A stretch of 64,000 nucleotides of DNA, taken from positions 40,805,909 to 40,869,908 of the forward strand of contig OY755045.1 of the NCBI GenBank assembly GCA_963576565.1, read 5' to 3'. Of the stretch, positions 11,032-22,715 are shown piece by piece. The stretch comes from Aspidapion aeneum (taxonomy: Eukaryota; Arthropoda; Insecta; Coleoptera; Brentidae). The notes under the pieces are model-generated. The model had not been told where the DNA came from. It was given only the letters and a program-made list of their open reading frames with translations, and searched no databases. The translations under genes were made by a program, and so were the position numbers. Position 1 is the stretch's first letter, and each line of letters begins with the position of its first letter.

Positions 11032-12599
11032 GTGAGTACAAACAAGAAACAGAACCGTACTTATTGTTTTTTATGCCACAGAAATTATAAAAAATAATTC
11101 GTAAACTCTTGCTAGCTTAAGCTTTCAGCCTCTACACGTTCTTCACTACTCTACAACCAAACTCTTTTCTTTGGCGGTGGCGTCCCCCTTTTGAATTAAT
11201 GAATTGATGAATGAATCCTTCCCCCAAATATAGAAACACAAACTGTATTTTTACTACAATACAATAAAACATATTTTATTTTAAAAAAAACAAATTATCA
11301 GGACTTATTCGCCCCCCCTCCCCCCAATATTGGGCGGCGTCCCACAATTTGGGAACCAAACTGCTCTAGTTGAAAGTACTTTTGCACACATGTCATCGAA
11401 AATAATACCTTCTCTAGCCATTGCTGCGCCGGCTTTTAATTTAACCAGCTCATAAAAATTAAGTTAGTTAGTTAAAAAATTTACAAATATATTACCTATT
11501 GCAAAAGTTATTTGACCACACTGTATCTCCTTATTTTATGGAATTCCCCACGCTTCAAACTTGACAAATGATAGAACTTGGAAACAAATTTTATATGAAC
11601 TTTTTATCTACTATTATTGACCTTCCCCAGTAAGTATCCCTTAAAGTTATACAGCTTGTATATCTGAAGGCACGGCAGTTCCCGGCCAAGTTCGCGCGAC
11701 TGCTCTACCATCTTTTCTTGAAACATTTTAGCCTATATTTTATCCCTGCTAAGTAAAAAGGTCGTATCTGACAATTTTGGCGAAAATTATTTTTTTTCCA
11801 GTTTAAGAATTTCTGCGTCATTTTACACCTATCGTACTAGAAATAAATGTCGTAAGATGAAAATTAGGTGTATACATGAGCTTATAAAATATGTCATATC
11901 TGCAAAATTGCCACTGGTCCCAATGAAATATGTTGTATGTATCATATGCTAAGAAAAAGTGTCGTATATGACAGATACGACTAATTCTTTTAATGTGATC
12001 ACTGAAAAAGTTGTGTCTGATTCCAATACAATTTGTCGTATCTCACTCACAAACCGAGCACGAAGTTGATTAGAATTAAGTGAATAACAAAATTTCAAGT
12101 TAAGTTTATTTTTACCTCACTTACTTTTTTTTACTTTAATTTGCATTATATTTTGAGAGTAAAATACATTACTTTGACAGATATGACGATTTTTATTAGC
12201 ATAAGAATAAATAAAACTAAACAGAAATGTCGTATCTACATTCGGCTAGCTCTGTGACCTTGAAAATACTCAAACACCTAAAAAAAAAAAGAATTTCAAA
12301 CTATTTTCGTCATGTAATACACACATGGTGCAAAGTGCAGTTTTGCAGAAAAAAACTCTTTTTTTTTTAAACCTGTTTTTCTTAGATAAACAAAATATGC
12401 AGATACGACCTTCTTGCTTAGCACGGCAGATTTGACCTATCTAAAACTCTACTTCGGAATGAGCTACGAAACTCAAACTTTGCACTGTAGATCTTTATAG
12501 AGTTAACAACCCCACCAAGTTTCATGGACTTCCATAAAGTAGTGAAGCAGTTACAAAATATCAAAAAACGTCGAAATCAAATAAAAAACGTCGAAATCA

Positions 12600-13270
12600 C
12601 TCACCGTATAGATCATCAAAATTCTATTGTACTTTAAGACATGCTACAAAGCTGAAATTTGGTAGACTGATAGAAATTATGACCAAACCCTTGGAAAAAA
12701 TCAAAAAACACTAAAATTCTAATTTACTCCCCTTCCCTATAACATGTAAAGTTATGTAAAAGTATTTGCCCACTTCCAGAAACGCTAGAGAGCTGAGCTT
12801 TGGCAAACTGATAGGAACTATGATAAAGTATAGGAAAAGTTTAAAAACCCCAATATTTTAATTTACTTCTCTTCCCTATAAACCTAAAGTTATGTAAAAG
12901 TAACATTGCCCACTTCCAGAAACCCTAAAGAGCTGAGCTTTGGAAGACCGATCGAAGCTATGATAAAACTATAGAAAAAAATTAAAAAACCCTATAATTT
13001 TAATTAAATTCCCTCCCCTATAAATGTAAAATTATGTAAAAATTAACATTGCCACTTTCAGAAACGCTAGAGAGCTGAGCCTTGGAAGACTGATACGAAC
13101 TATTATACAACCAAAGGAAAAAATTTGAAAACACTAACATTTTAATTTACTTTTCTCCCCTATTAATGTAAAGTTATGTAAAATTAACATTGCCCACTTC
13201 CAGAAACGCTAGAGAGCTGAGCTGTAGAATGCTGATAGGAACTATGATAAAACCAGAGGAAAAAAACCTC
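12600..13270. repeat. tandem repeat, about 141 bp period
   Basis: The landmark cccacttccagaaacgctagagagctgagc recurs with changes at about 12768, 12908, 13050 and 13192, a spacing of 140-142 bp. An earlier, more diverged unit starts near 12600. It lies inside the P-like element. Confidence 0.75.
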
Positions 13271-13377
13271 AAAATTTTTAATAAGGCATTGCAAAAGTTT
13301 TAAAGAATATTTTGCATATTTTACTACTTTAGAACTTAAAAATATTAACCAAACCCTTTAAAAAAGGAGTGAAATCA

Positions 13378-13700
13378 TAACAAAAACATTTTATGTAAAA
13401 AAAAGTCAAGCACGCGTAAATGTTATTTCGTAAAAACCTTTGAGATAAAAGTAAAGCCAAGTTCTCAAATACAAATTTTTAAATGAAAGGTTCTTACTAG
13501 TTTAGGAACAGTGGTAAATTAAACATAAAGAAGTTTGGCTGTAATAGCAAAGTTTAAAAAACATTTCTAAACTAGTAAGAGCCTTTCATTTTAAAATTTG
13601 TATTGCAGAACTTATCTTTACCTTGATCTTAATTGTTTTTACAGAATATCATTTTTGCATACTTGGCTTTTTTTACATGAAATGTTTTTGTTATGGTTAC
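13378..13700. repeat. long hairpin / short foldback repeat
   Basis: About 130-bp arms are inverted around a 50-bp centre. The left arm includes cattttatgtaaaaaaaagtc and ctcaaatacaaatttttaaatg; the right arm has the complements. The arms differ by several substitutions and small indels. Confidence 0.65.
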
Positions 13701-14457
13701 TATTTCCTCATCACACGATAAATATTAGAATAATTTATTTAAGTAAAAGTAATCCAAAAAAACAAATTAGTATAAGACATTTCAGTAACAAGATTGTACT
13801 TTTTAAAGGACAATAAATAAAAAGGTTTTATAAATTCAGTTTTTTTTATAACCCTCTTATATTGATTGCTGTCAAAAATTTTATGTTACCTGTATAATAA
13901 GAGTTTTATTCAACAACTATCGAAAATAGCAGTTTTACAGGTCTAGGCATTTTGATCTCATACAATCAAGAAAAAATTATTTTAACTGTGCTGCACCCTG
14001 CTCTTCAATAACCGCATCGATTTCATAATGATAGAAGCTGCTGTTACTTCTTAAAACGAAATATTACCGCGGTAAAATGAAATTTTATAAGGCACATTTT
14101 GTTTAGGAAAGTGACTGTATGAGTTTACGCTTAAACGTATAGTTATAAGAAAGCAACTTTCCTTTTTCTATGCTTTTTCAAAATATATTGGTATTTTTAT
14201 AGACATAATTTTTTATTAATTCATAATTTTCATCACTAAACCAATACAATTTTTCACAGACTTAAATATTACCATTCTCCATATCCCTTAAAGACAAGAA
14301 GCTGTCAACTTGTATTAAAAAGAAATATAAACAAATCTATTGAGTGCGGTCCTGTTAAGCAGCCATATTGGTGTGACTCTAAGCCCTGCCTAGGGGTGCC
14401 ACTTTCTGTTGCATTATACAAATGGTTGGAGCGACTCCCTTATATTCTACCTCGATG

Positions 14458-15610
14458 GTCTGGCTGATGAGACAATGAGTAATCCCTTTAGCATATGAAG
14501 TGACGCCATTGATTCCTTGGATAGGAACTGAATAATGCTGCCGTTTTAACCCTAAGCGATTTACACAGGGTTCAGAAATACTTCCGGAATCAAGAAGTAC
14601 TCGTACTGTACAAAAATTGCCATGACCATCCTGAATTTCAACCTCTGCTGTGGGTAACAGACAAGTAAACTTGGAGTTGGTCGATGAGCATGTATTCACT
14701 GAGTCCGCTTGGGTCGAGTAAGTGCTGCCTTTTGATTGTAGCTGAGTGGCTGGAAAATGTAGCTGAGTAGCTGACTGCGTATGACGCTGATTAGCATGTG
14801 TAGGTTGCTGCTGTATAGCCGGTTGCATACCTACAGATGATTGGGAAATGCCTGATATAGACTGTAGCTGAGTAGCTGGGAATTGTAGCTGAGTAGCTGA
14901 AAACTGATTGTTAGCAGGAAGCTGTTGTTGCCGATAGTTAGATGTAACTAAATAGCTCTGTGGTGATGAGGATAGCTGAGTAGCTGTGGATACTGGTTGT
15001 AGCTGAGAAGCTGTAGCTGAATAGCTAGGTGATGATTGATATGGCTGTGAAGCTGTTGTAATGTTTTGCTGATTAAAAACAGGAACATACTGTCGGTTTG
15101 ATATTAACTGACTGTTATTAGGATCTGTAGCTGAAGCTGTAGCTGACCTGATAACATGAACAGTTGAGTGATGAAACTGATTGCAGATTCTGCATCTCAT
15201 CGAATTAGGACAAGTTGTTTGACTAGGATGTAAACGTAAGCAATTCACACATAACTTATGCTGATTCACAAAGTTTAGCCGTTCTTGGGGTGACTTTGAC
15301 AGAAATAAATGACACCTGAATAACCCATGTGCCGATCGACACAAAGGGCACTTTTGTTTATCACTCTTTGAATAACCAAACTGTGCTGTGTCAGAAACCG
15401 AGTTGTGGTAGACACCTGGTGCACTCTTCCTACCGTACCCTGAAGAGGTGGAATTTTGTGAATAACCCCTGGGCTTGTCTTGAGGAAAAGATTGGGAATA
15501 CTTGGGTGCAGAAGGAGTGTCCTGTACTGTTTCAAAAGCTTTGCATTTATTTGTCAGAAAATTTTTAAGATGCTCATATGAAGGCATCTCAATTTTGACA
15601 TATTCTTGTT
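14458..15610 (-). pseudogene. BEL/Pao gag C-terminal part and protease N-terminal half
   Basis: The frame opens with MPSYEHLKNFLTNKCKAFE. It continues through a serine/glutamine-rich linker and a zinc-knuckle array (CPLCRSAHGLFRC, then CVNCLRLHPSQTTC and CRICNQFHHSTVH). The Ala-Thr-Gln-rich middle contains repeated ATQL units. The protease active-site motif LLDSGS follows, then CVNRLGL and VQGINGVTSYAKGITHC. The last codons before the stop at 14379 come from the inserted P element (14379-14457), not from BEL. An in-frame stop at about 15615 separates it from upstream gag. Confidence 0.85.
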
Positions 15611-15617
15611 CAAACTC

Positions 15618-16413
15618 TTATCGAGTTTTCAGATCAAGTTTTTTGTATAAAATATTAAATGTTAAAAAACTCCAATTCTCAATTTTAAATTTAAGAGCCT
15701 TGAGAGCTAAAAGATTTTCTGAGAAAGTGTCAACGAGATGACGCATGTCTTTAGGACTAGGGTTAGCTTTTAAACATGGAGCTTCATAAAATGAATTGAA
15801 ATAAAATGTTGCCAATTTTCTTTTGTTTTGATAACGAACGCTCCTGTAACATGTCATAACAAATATAATAGTTTTCCTCTGAGATAACGACATTTTTAAT
15901 GAGATTCAGAGGTTCACCTGTCAAACGAGTTAATAAATGCCTGAATTTTTCAATGTCTGGTATATCTGTATTATGACAGAGACTATTATATAACTGAAAA
16001 AATGTAGAAAATGTTTTCAAATCGCCATTCCACTGAGGGACAGAAATATCTAACTTTAGACATGGTCGGTTAACATTTGAAGAAGAATGTTCTTGACTTA
16101 CCAAAGGCGATGGCCCTGGGGTCAAGCCTAAACCTGATTTTTTAGAGCGGATTTCCCACAAGGAATTGTCACAAGAAGCCCTGACCTTATCATGTTCCTC
16201 AAATTCTGCCTCAGTAATGAGAGAAATAATTTCATTGTGTATTTCCTGAAACTGATCATATATGGAGTTCACAAATTCCATACGCGCTAACAGGTTTTGT
16301 TTATAAAATGTATCAGCTGTTTTATTGTTAGCATAATCACTGATTTCTTGCATCTGTGCAAGAGGTATTTTTCTTCGAAGCACTAGTTTCGCGATTTTAT
16401 CTTTATCTGACAT
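15618..16413 (-). pseudogene. BEL/Pao gag N-terminal part
   Basis: The start is ATG at 16413 with MSDKDKIAKLVLRRK. The DUF1759-type gag core follows: PCLKLDISVPQWNGDLKTFSTF, then DIPDIEKFRHLLTRLTGEPL. The frame shifts near 15830-15890, and the continuation (YQNKRKLATFYFNSFYEAP, ending LDLKTR) lies in another frame down to a stop at 15618. Gag proteins package the element RNA in cytoplasmic particles. The start lies about 460 bp after the 5' LTR in the sense direction, leaving a long leader. Confidence 0.85.
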
Positions 16414-16854
16414 TTTTATTTACTAAAGAAAATAGGTTTTTTAAATAAAAATGTACTTACCGCAAAAATATTTACAACAAACAGGTGGTGGACCGCGCTG
16501 CAAATGAACCTTTACTATTGTTTATTTAAACAACGTTTTACCGTACACGAAACATGAAATTTTCTTTATTTTTAAAAAATTTGAGATTAACCAGTTGTTT
16601 TTGTGTGGTTAGAATCACACGACGTCATACGTAGATTTGTTCAATGTTGAATGCAAATTCACGGGAGATTTGCTGAGTGGAACTCTGAACCTGCGTTAGA
16701 CAAGGATAGAATATGATCCGATCTTTTCGAATGACTTTAACGGAATCGAATTAATTTTGCACGTGTTAAGGATGAGTTGGGTGACCTTGTGCGAACCCCA
16801 AACGATCACACCTAATTATGAATTTAATTTATTTTTATGTGCTGGTTACCTATC
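16414..16854 (-). other. BEL/Pao leader region
   Basis: Untranslated leader between the primer-binding site and the gag start. No conserved coding frame is visible. It is AT-rich with one GC-richer patch around 16620-16800. Confidence 0.5.
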
Positions 16855-16874
16855 ACATCTGGTTCGATAGGCCA
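16855..16874 (-). promoter_or_regulatory. BEL/Pao primer-binding site
   Basis: On the minus strand, three bases after the LTR end (GCGAACA), the sequence TGGCCTATCGAACCAGA follows. It begins with TGG, complementary to tRNA CCA ends, and contains the complement of a T-loop GGTTCGA. I do not assign the tRNA. This site defines the full 5' LTR end at 16878. Confidence 0.6.
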
Positions 16875-16877
16875 AAA

Positions 16878-17372
16878 TGTTCGCTCTAGGCGTAATTCAA
16901 AGGAACGAAAATTATTTCCAATAGGATTTACCTATTGGTTTGCTGGAATGATATAAAAGTTTAGGAATAAACTATGTCGGACGCACAAGATTGCTGGCAC
17001 TTACCCCTTAATCTCGTTCGAGCTGTTCTTGGTTGGCCAACCCTTCGATGTTCTTGTAGCCCTTTTTCCAGCTTGCACACACTAGTGAAAATATGTCGAA
17101 AGACAGTAATTAAATTTTAACCGAACCGAACCGAACCGAAGAAAATTGTTGGCAGCATGCCGGTATCGCAGATTTGACGGAAGTGTCATTTTTCCGTCGT
17201 CACAGGTATGGGGCGCGCAGGTGCCGTGGCAGACCTGTGCTTCATGATTTCGCGCGCTTATTTGAATTTTAAAACTAAGAATATTTTACGGTACTTTGAA
17301 AGCAGCCGAAAACGATTAATTAAAACTAAAATTTATAAATAAGAAAAAAATGCAGAACGTCAGTTTCCGACA
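16878..17372 (-). repeat. BEL/Pao 5' LTR
   Basis: The minus-strand LTR runs from TGTCGGAAACTG to GCGAACA (TG...CA), 495 bp. The portion 16941-17372 matches the left LTR. At about 17120-17140 it contains ccgaaccgaaccgaaccgaag where the left LTR has ttataaatacaag: a private change resembling the CCGAA strings in the foldback elements. Confidence 0.85.
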
Positions 17373-17397
17373 CCCATTATAAGTAGCCCGAATTTAT

Positions 17398-17560
17398 CAA
17401 AGCCATACGTTTGGGTTCATTTGAAATCCAACATGTCGCCATGCTTGTAGCAGTCATTTTTCGAGGCCAGTACTGTACAGTACAGTATGTACTGATATAT
17501 TTAAGACGTACGTGTGTTTCTCTTTAACAAAAGTTGTTTGACCCCAAAAAAACCCCAAAA
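17398..17560. repeat. right part of the inverted-repeat element split by BEL/Pao
   Basis: Inverted match to about 6459-6575: acgtttgggttcat, then gcttgtagcagtcat, then tgtactgatatatttaagacgtacg. An extra palindromic tract, agtactgtacagtacagtatgtact, is private to this side. Confidence 0.5.
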
Positions 17561-17633
17561 AATGTATCAATGTCAAATTCAAGATGGCACTTAGCTAGAT
17601 AATTATAAGCTCTATAAAAGCTTTGCTTGTAAC

Positions 17634-18786
17634 GGCTCTGCTACAGAATAGCGCCTTACAAAATAGCGCTGCTTCAAAATGGCGCTGCCACAAAATAGCG
17701 CTGCTACAAAATAGCGCTGCTACAAAATAGCGTGCATCAAAATAGCGCCACCAAAATAGCGCTGCTACAAAATAGCGCGCATCAAAATAGCGCTGCTACA
17801 AAATAGCGCCTTACAAAATAGCGCTGCCACAAAATCGCGTGCATCAAAATGGCGCTGCCTCAAAATAGCGCTGCTACAAAATAGCGCGCATCAAAATTGC
17901 GCTGCTTCAAAATAGCGTCTTATAACTTACCACTCCCGGTAACCTCATTCTAACATATATTTAGAAAAAAAAACTTCCCTGACTTTTTCCCGAGATCCTA
18001 GAGGGTGTGAAACCAAACCGAACCGAACCGGCATCCTAGAGGTTGTGAAACCAAACCGAACTGAACCGATACTTAGAAAGAGATTCCTTAGTCAAACAGT
18101 TGCTGTTTTTAATGATGCTTTTTGAGCGCGTTTTTGATGCGCGCTATTCTCCCGGTAACCTCATTCTAACATATATTTTCAAAAAAAAAAACTTCCCTGA
18201 CTTTTTCCCGGGATCCTAGAGGGTGTGAAACCAAACCGAACCGAACCGGCATCCTAGAGGTTGTGAAACCAAACCGAACTGAACCGATACTTCGATTCGG
18301 TTCAGTTCGGTTCGGTTCAGTTTTGTTTCACACCCGCTAGGATCCCGCGAAAGAAGACCGGGAAGTTTTTTTTTTGGAAAAATATTTTAGAAAGAGATCC
18401 CTTGATCAAACAGTTGCTGTTTTTAATGATGCTTTTTGAGCGCGTTTTTTATGCGCGCTATTTTGTAGCAGCGCTATTTTGATGCGCGCTATTTTGTAGC
18501 AGCGCTATTTTGTAAGGCGCTATTTTGATGCGCGCTATTTTGTATCAGCGCTATTTTGTAGCAGTGCTATTTTGTGGCAGCGCCATTTTGTAGCAGCGCT
18601 ATTTTGTAAGGCGCTATTCTGTAGCAGCGCTATTTTGTAAGGCGCTATTTTGATGCACGCTATTTTGTAAGCGCCATTTTGTAGCAGCACTATTTTGTAG
18701 CAGCGCTATTTTGTAGCAGCGCTATTTTGTGGCAGCTCTATTTTGAAGCAGCGCTATTTTGTAGGGCGCTATTCTGTAGCAGAGCC
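17634..18786. mobile_element. foldback element FB-2 (GGCTCTG ends, 9-bp duplication)
   Basis: Ends are GGCTCTGCTACAGAATAGCG and its complement finishing CAGAGCC at 18786. The flanks are gcttgtaac (17625-17633) and gcttgaaac (18787-18795), a 9-bp duplication with one mismatch. Outer arms are tandem 14-15-bp units (caaaatagcgctgcta and complements) at about 17640-17920 and 18420-18780. Inner parts contain CCGAACCGAACC strings, CGGGATCCTAGAGGGTGTG segments and partial duplications of them. No coding region is present. Confidence 0.85.
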
Positions 18787-18795
18787 GCTTGAAAC

Positions 18796-19813
18796 ATGAT
18801 TTCACTCTAAAAAAAAGTACAAGTTTAAAAAAAAAACTGCTTCTGCTATCTCAAATTTCACCATACGCTAAACTTAAGTTATGAATATTTAAATTATTCA
18901 TTATTACCTTTAAAGGCAGTTCCTTACTTCTAAAATTAATTACTATTTACTAGTTATAGGTAGGTAGCCACCGTACTTTGCGCTTATAGTTAAGTTGCTA
19001 TTTACAAAGAGAATTTGCAATTAAGTCTATTCAGAATTCCGTTTTGCTAAAAGCGTATTTTCGAAAATAGACCCAAACCAATGATGTATGAACTGAAGTT
19101 AAGAAAACAACTAACTTTTCCAAACGAGGTATTATAAAAATTACTTAGGGCCGGTTTATCAATGGAGGGGTATCTCGTCGTGTTAGCTAGCCCAGGGCCA
19201 ACTCTAACCTTGGGGTAACCCTCGAGTTAAAGAAAAAAGTGTTTATCCACACCATTTTAACCCAGAGCTCCGATACTCGCAGGTTGGCAATGCTGATAAC
19301 AATCGACTTTCTAAGTTTTCCCTTCTTATTTAATAGTCTATGGTATTTTTGACATTTTTTGGTTATAATCATATGTTTTTGTGTTTGGTTTTGGGTGTTT
19401 TGTTAAAAAAAAATTGTTTGGAAAAACCTTATTCACCTTCTTCATTTATTGTACTCTAGCCAGTAAGTATTTACTACGTAGGTATATGAGAATAGTTTAG
19501 CTACATAAAAATCAGCATGCGTAGCTCCAAATTTGTAAATTGTTTCTGTGGTACTAGTACTAGTACCCACCTGTAATGTATAAATCTACCTATTAAAGCT
19601 AGATTTATACATTACATAATTTAAGAAATAAATTGAGTTAAAAGCAAATTGATTAATGTCCATATTGGATTATAATACTGCATTTTTTAAGTTTATTTTT
19701 ACAACAAACAAATTTCTCTAAACTTGGGCATTCTAATGAAGAAATATTAACAAGGTACATCAACAAGAAATAATGGTACTAGTTTCTGGCACATCAAACT
19801 GTTATCCCGGAAT
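18796..19813. other. intergenic DNA
   Basis: AT-rich with a mixed-composition patch at about 19140-19280. Open frames there have no family signal, and no element boundary was found. Confidence 0.4.
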
Positions 19814-19818
19814 GACTG

Positions 19819-20256
19819 TGATTAATTATAAAATTAAACAGATTTTCTTTTTTACCATTTTTCATAAATCTTCATTTTTAGTAAAATTTATTATTTAAAC
19901 ACAGGTGATCTTGAGAAATTAGGTTTTAATAACATAAACTAACCTTCTCAAGTTTACCTATTTAAATAATATAAATTATTTAGTTTATAAAACAACACAT
20001 TGTCTGGAATTTTATATTTTATAATTTATCACGAACTATAACAATTTGTTAATATAAAAAGAGAGGATTTATCTTAATAAAGCAGATTCAACATTTGATA
20101 GTTGTTCTCACTATACCTACTTAGTTTACTGTACCATAAGCCTTCTTGGTCATTGCAGGGAGTGAGGCTGCTCCCTGGCAGTAAACTTTTTACTTTAATC
20201 CCGCTGCTTAACCAAGCCGAGTTAAGCAAGTGTAATTGTCAAGCACAGCTTGCACA
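19819..20256 (+). repeat. solo LTR of the 31863-51556 retrotransposon family
   Basis: It runs from TGATTAATTATAAAATTAAACAG-type sequence to AGCACAGCTTGCACA (438 bp) and matches the LTRs at 31863-32287 and 51110-51556. It is flanked by perfect 5-bp duplications GACTG (19814-19818 and 20257-20261). No internal region is attached, so it is a solo LTR left by LTR-LTR recombination. A polyadenylation-like AATAAA lies at about 20076. Open frame 20102-20326 is incidental. Confidence 0.9.
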
Positions 20257-20261
20257 GACTG

Positions 20262-20894
20262 ATTTACAAACACTCTGTGCAGAGCAAGAGGTTTCCTGGC
20301 TGACCAAAAGTTCTTTCATCTTATAAGTTATTTATTCTGTAGCATTTTTTTTATTATAAAAGTGCGCTCTAGCATGTTTGAATGATTTCAGTATTTTATT
20401 TTGATGTTACTCTATAAGTTAATTGTTGATTATTTCTGATTCCTAAAATATTGTTGTATAATAAAAGAACTTGTTAGTCATTTTTCAGGGGCCGCCAAAT
20501 AAAAATTAAAAAATTCAATACTTGAAATACATTCACTTTTTATTTTGCATTTTTAAATAAATATAAAAAGTTTTAAAACTATATACATAAATTGGTATTA
20601 TAATACAACTGGTACACATATTGATGATCATTCATATGTGAATGGGCCTTGCAGCCCTCTGACTGCGACCACCAGAGGGTCTATATTGTGGCTCGGTACC
20701 TATAGCAGGTATAGCTCTGTTGGCGGGTGGGATATTTATTGGGTTATTCATGAAGTGTTTTTAAAAATTATCTTTCTCATAGAAAAAATATTTTAGGCTT
20801 GCTTGGTAGACTGCTCCCATTGCAAAAATCTCCATGTCTGTGGGGAATTCCATCTTCTCAGCCTCACACCATATAAAGTATCGCCGCTATGCCA
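20262..20894. other. intergenic DNA
   Basis: AT-rich with a GC-richer patch (about 20640-20720, including ctctgactgcgaccaccagagg, a short imperfect hairpin). No coding sequence was recognised. Confidence 0.4.
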
Positions 20895-21359
20895 CAGGGT
20901 GATTTTCACTTGAATGATTCTAACCACATGAAAATAGAAAGTTTCTAAAACCTAACTTAACGAAACCTAATCAAATCTAACCGAACCGAACCAAAGCAAA
21001 CTAAACCAATAATTTTTTTCGAAAAAAAAAACTTTCCTGACTTCCTACCCGGGATCCTAGAGGATGTGAATCCGAACCCAACCAAACCGAACCTAACTAA
21101 ACTGAACCAAACCTAACCTAACCAAACTAAACTACAACACTGCTAATTAGGTTTAGTTCGGTATGGTTAGGTTTGGATAGGTTCGGTTCGGTACGGTCCG
21201 GTTCGGATTCACATCCTCTAGGATCCCGGGTAGGAAGACAGGAAAGTTTTTGTTTTTTTAATTATTGGTTTAGTTTGCTTTGGTTCGATTCGGTTAGGTT
21301 AGGTTTTTGAAACTTTCTATTTTCATGTGGTTAGAATCATTCAAGTGAAAATCACCCTG
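20895..21359. mobile_element. foldback/MITE FB-3 (CAGGGTG ends)
   Basis: Long terminal inverted repeats of roughly 100 bp begin CAGGGTGATTTTCACTTGAA and end with the complement at 21359. The middle is rich in AACCTAAC/CCGAACC strings and shares the CGGGATCCTAGAGG segment with FB-1 and FB-2. Its ends differ from theirs, and I find no clear target duplication. Confidence 0.7.
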
Positions 21360-21394
21360 TTCATCTATTCTAATACATGACGTAAATAATATTA

Positions 21395-21672
21395 GGGACT
21401 TATTGGAATAAAACCTGACTTTATTTTAGAATCGACTTTATTTTGACACATTTACACAGAAAACGATCAGCTGACCTCTCAAAATTGACATTCCAAAGAA
21501 AAATTTAATAATAAAGACGCTAACTTTCATTTGATAAATACCGACACTACTAAATCCGGTTTTTAAATGCACAAAGGCCGAATTTTGAAGCAGAGCAGCT
21601 GCTTTTTATATGCAAATCTGTCACCATAGGGTCGATGTTTAAATAAGGTCAGGTTTTATTCCAATAAGTGTC
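21395..21672. mobile_element. mariner-like MITE
   Basis: Inverted ends are ACTTATTGGAATAAAACCTG and its complement, with the outermost bases less well matched. TA precedes (21393-21394) and follows (21673-21674) the element, as for Tc1/mariner insertions. The length is 278 bp and there is no coding region. Confidence 0.65.
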
Positions 21673-21674
21673 TA

Positions 21675-22410
<736 letters not shown>

Positions 22411-22433
22411 CGTGTCCAGGGATAGAATTCGGG

Positions 22434-22715
22434 TAAGGTATAAATGACAAAAAAATTTCGATTGAGATTCTGATTTTTTGGGAATTGCGCCTGCTTGTTC
22501 TCAAACTAAGATGTTAAAAAATGAGCCAAATCAATTAATATACAGGGTCGTTTAGTAGGCTGATTTGATGATGTAAGGTATAAATGACAAAAATTGTTCG
22601 ATTTAGATTCTGATTTTCTGGGAATTGCGCCTGCTTGGTCTGAAACTAAAATGTTAAAAAATGGATCAAATCAATTAATCTACAAGGTCGTTTAGTAGGC
22701 TGATTTGATAAAAAG
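22434..22715. repeat. 140-bp tandem duplication
   Basis: The segment starting taaggtataaatgacaaaaa at 22434 is repeated from 22574, including gggaattgcgcctgcttg and tcgtttagtaggctgatttga. The copies differ by a few substitutions. Confidence 0.8.

Larger units (their letters stand above)
11032..14362. other. body of the P-like element, no recognisable coding sequence
   Basis: AT-rich sequence. It holds a cluster of GTCGTATCTG-like motifs (about 11760-12420), a tandem repeat of about 141 bp (about 12600-13270) and a hairpin (13378-13700). A string at about 11393-11435 (ataccttctctagccattgctgcg) recurs at about 58015-58045, so part of this body is a dispersed repeat. Open frame 13598-13816 shows no family signal. 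Confidence 0.5.
10763..14457 (+). mobile_element. P-element-like transposon with THAP exon, inserted in BEL protease
   Basis: The terminal inverted repeats are CATCAAGGTAGAATAAAG (from 10763) and, on the minus strand from 14457, CATCGAGGTAGAATATAAGG. The flanks are GTCTGATG (10755-10762) and GTCTGGCTGATG (14458-14469), which fit an 8-bp target duplication with a 2-4-bp change in the right copy. P elements make 8-bp duplications and have CA-starting ends. A THAP-type first exon lies at 10951-11031. The remaining 3.4 kb shows no transposase catalytic coding sequence, so the copy is decayed. The insertion interrupts the BEL/Pao protease reading frame. Confidence 0.75.
6846..17372 (-). mobile_element. 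BEL/Pao LTR retrotransposon, minus strand, interrupted
   Basis: Direct LTRs lie at 6846-7269 and 16878-17372. On the minus strand the order is 5' LTR, gag, aspartic protease, reverse transcriptase, RNase H, integrase, 3' LTR, which is the BEL/Pao gene order. The protease region is split by a P element (10763-14457). Frameshifts and stops break every domain, so this copy cannot act on its own. The 3' LTR lacks about 65 bp found at the end of the 5' LTR, and no matching target duplication was found. Confidence 0.9.
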
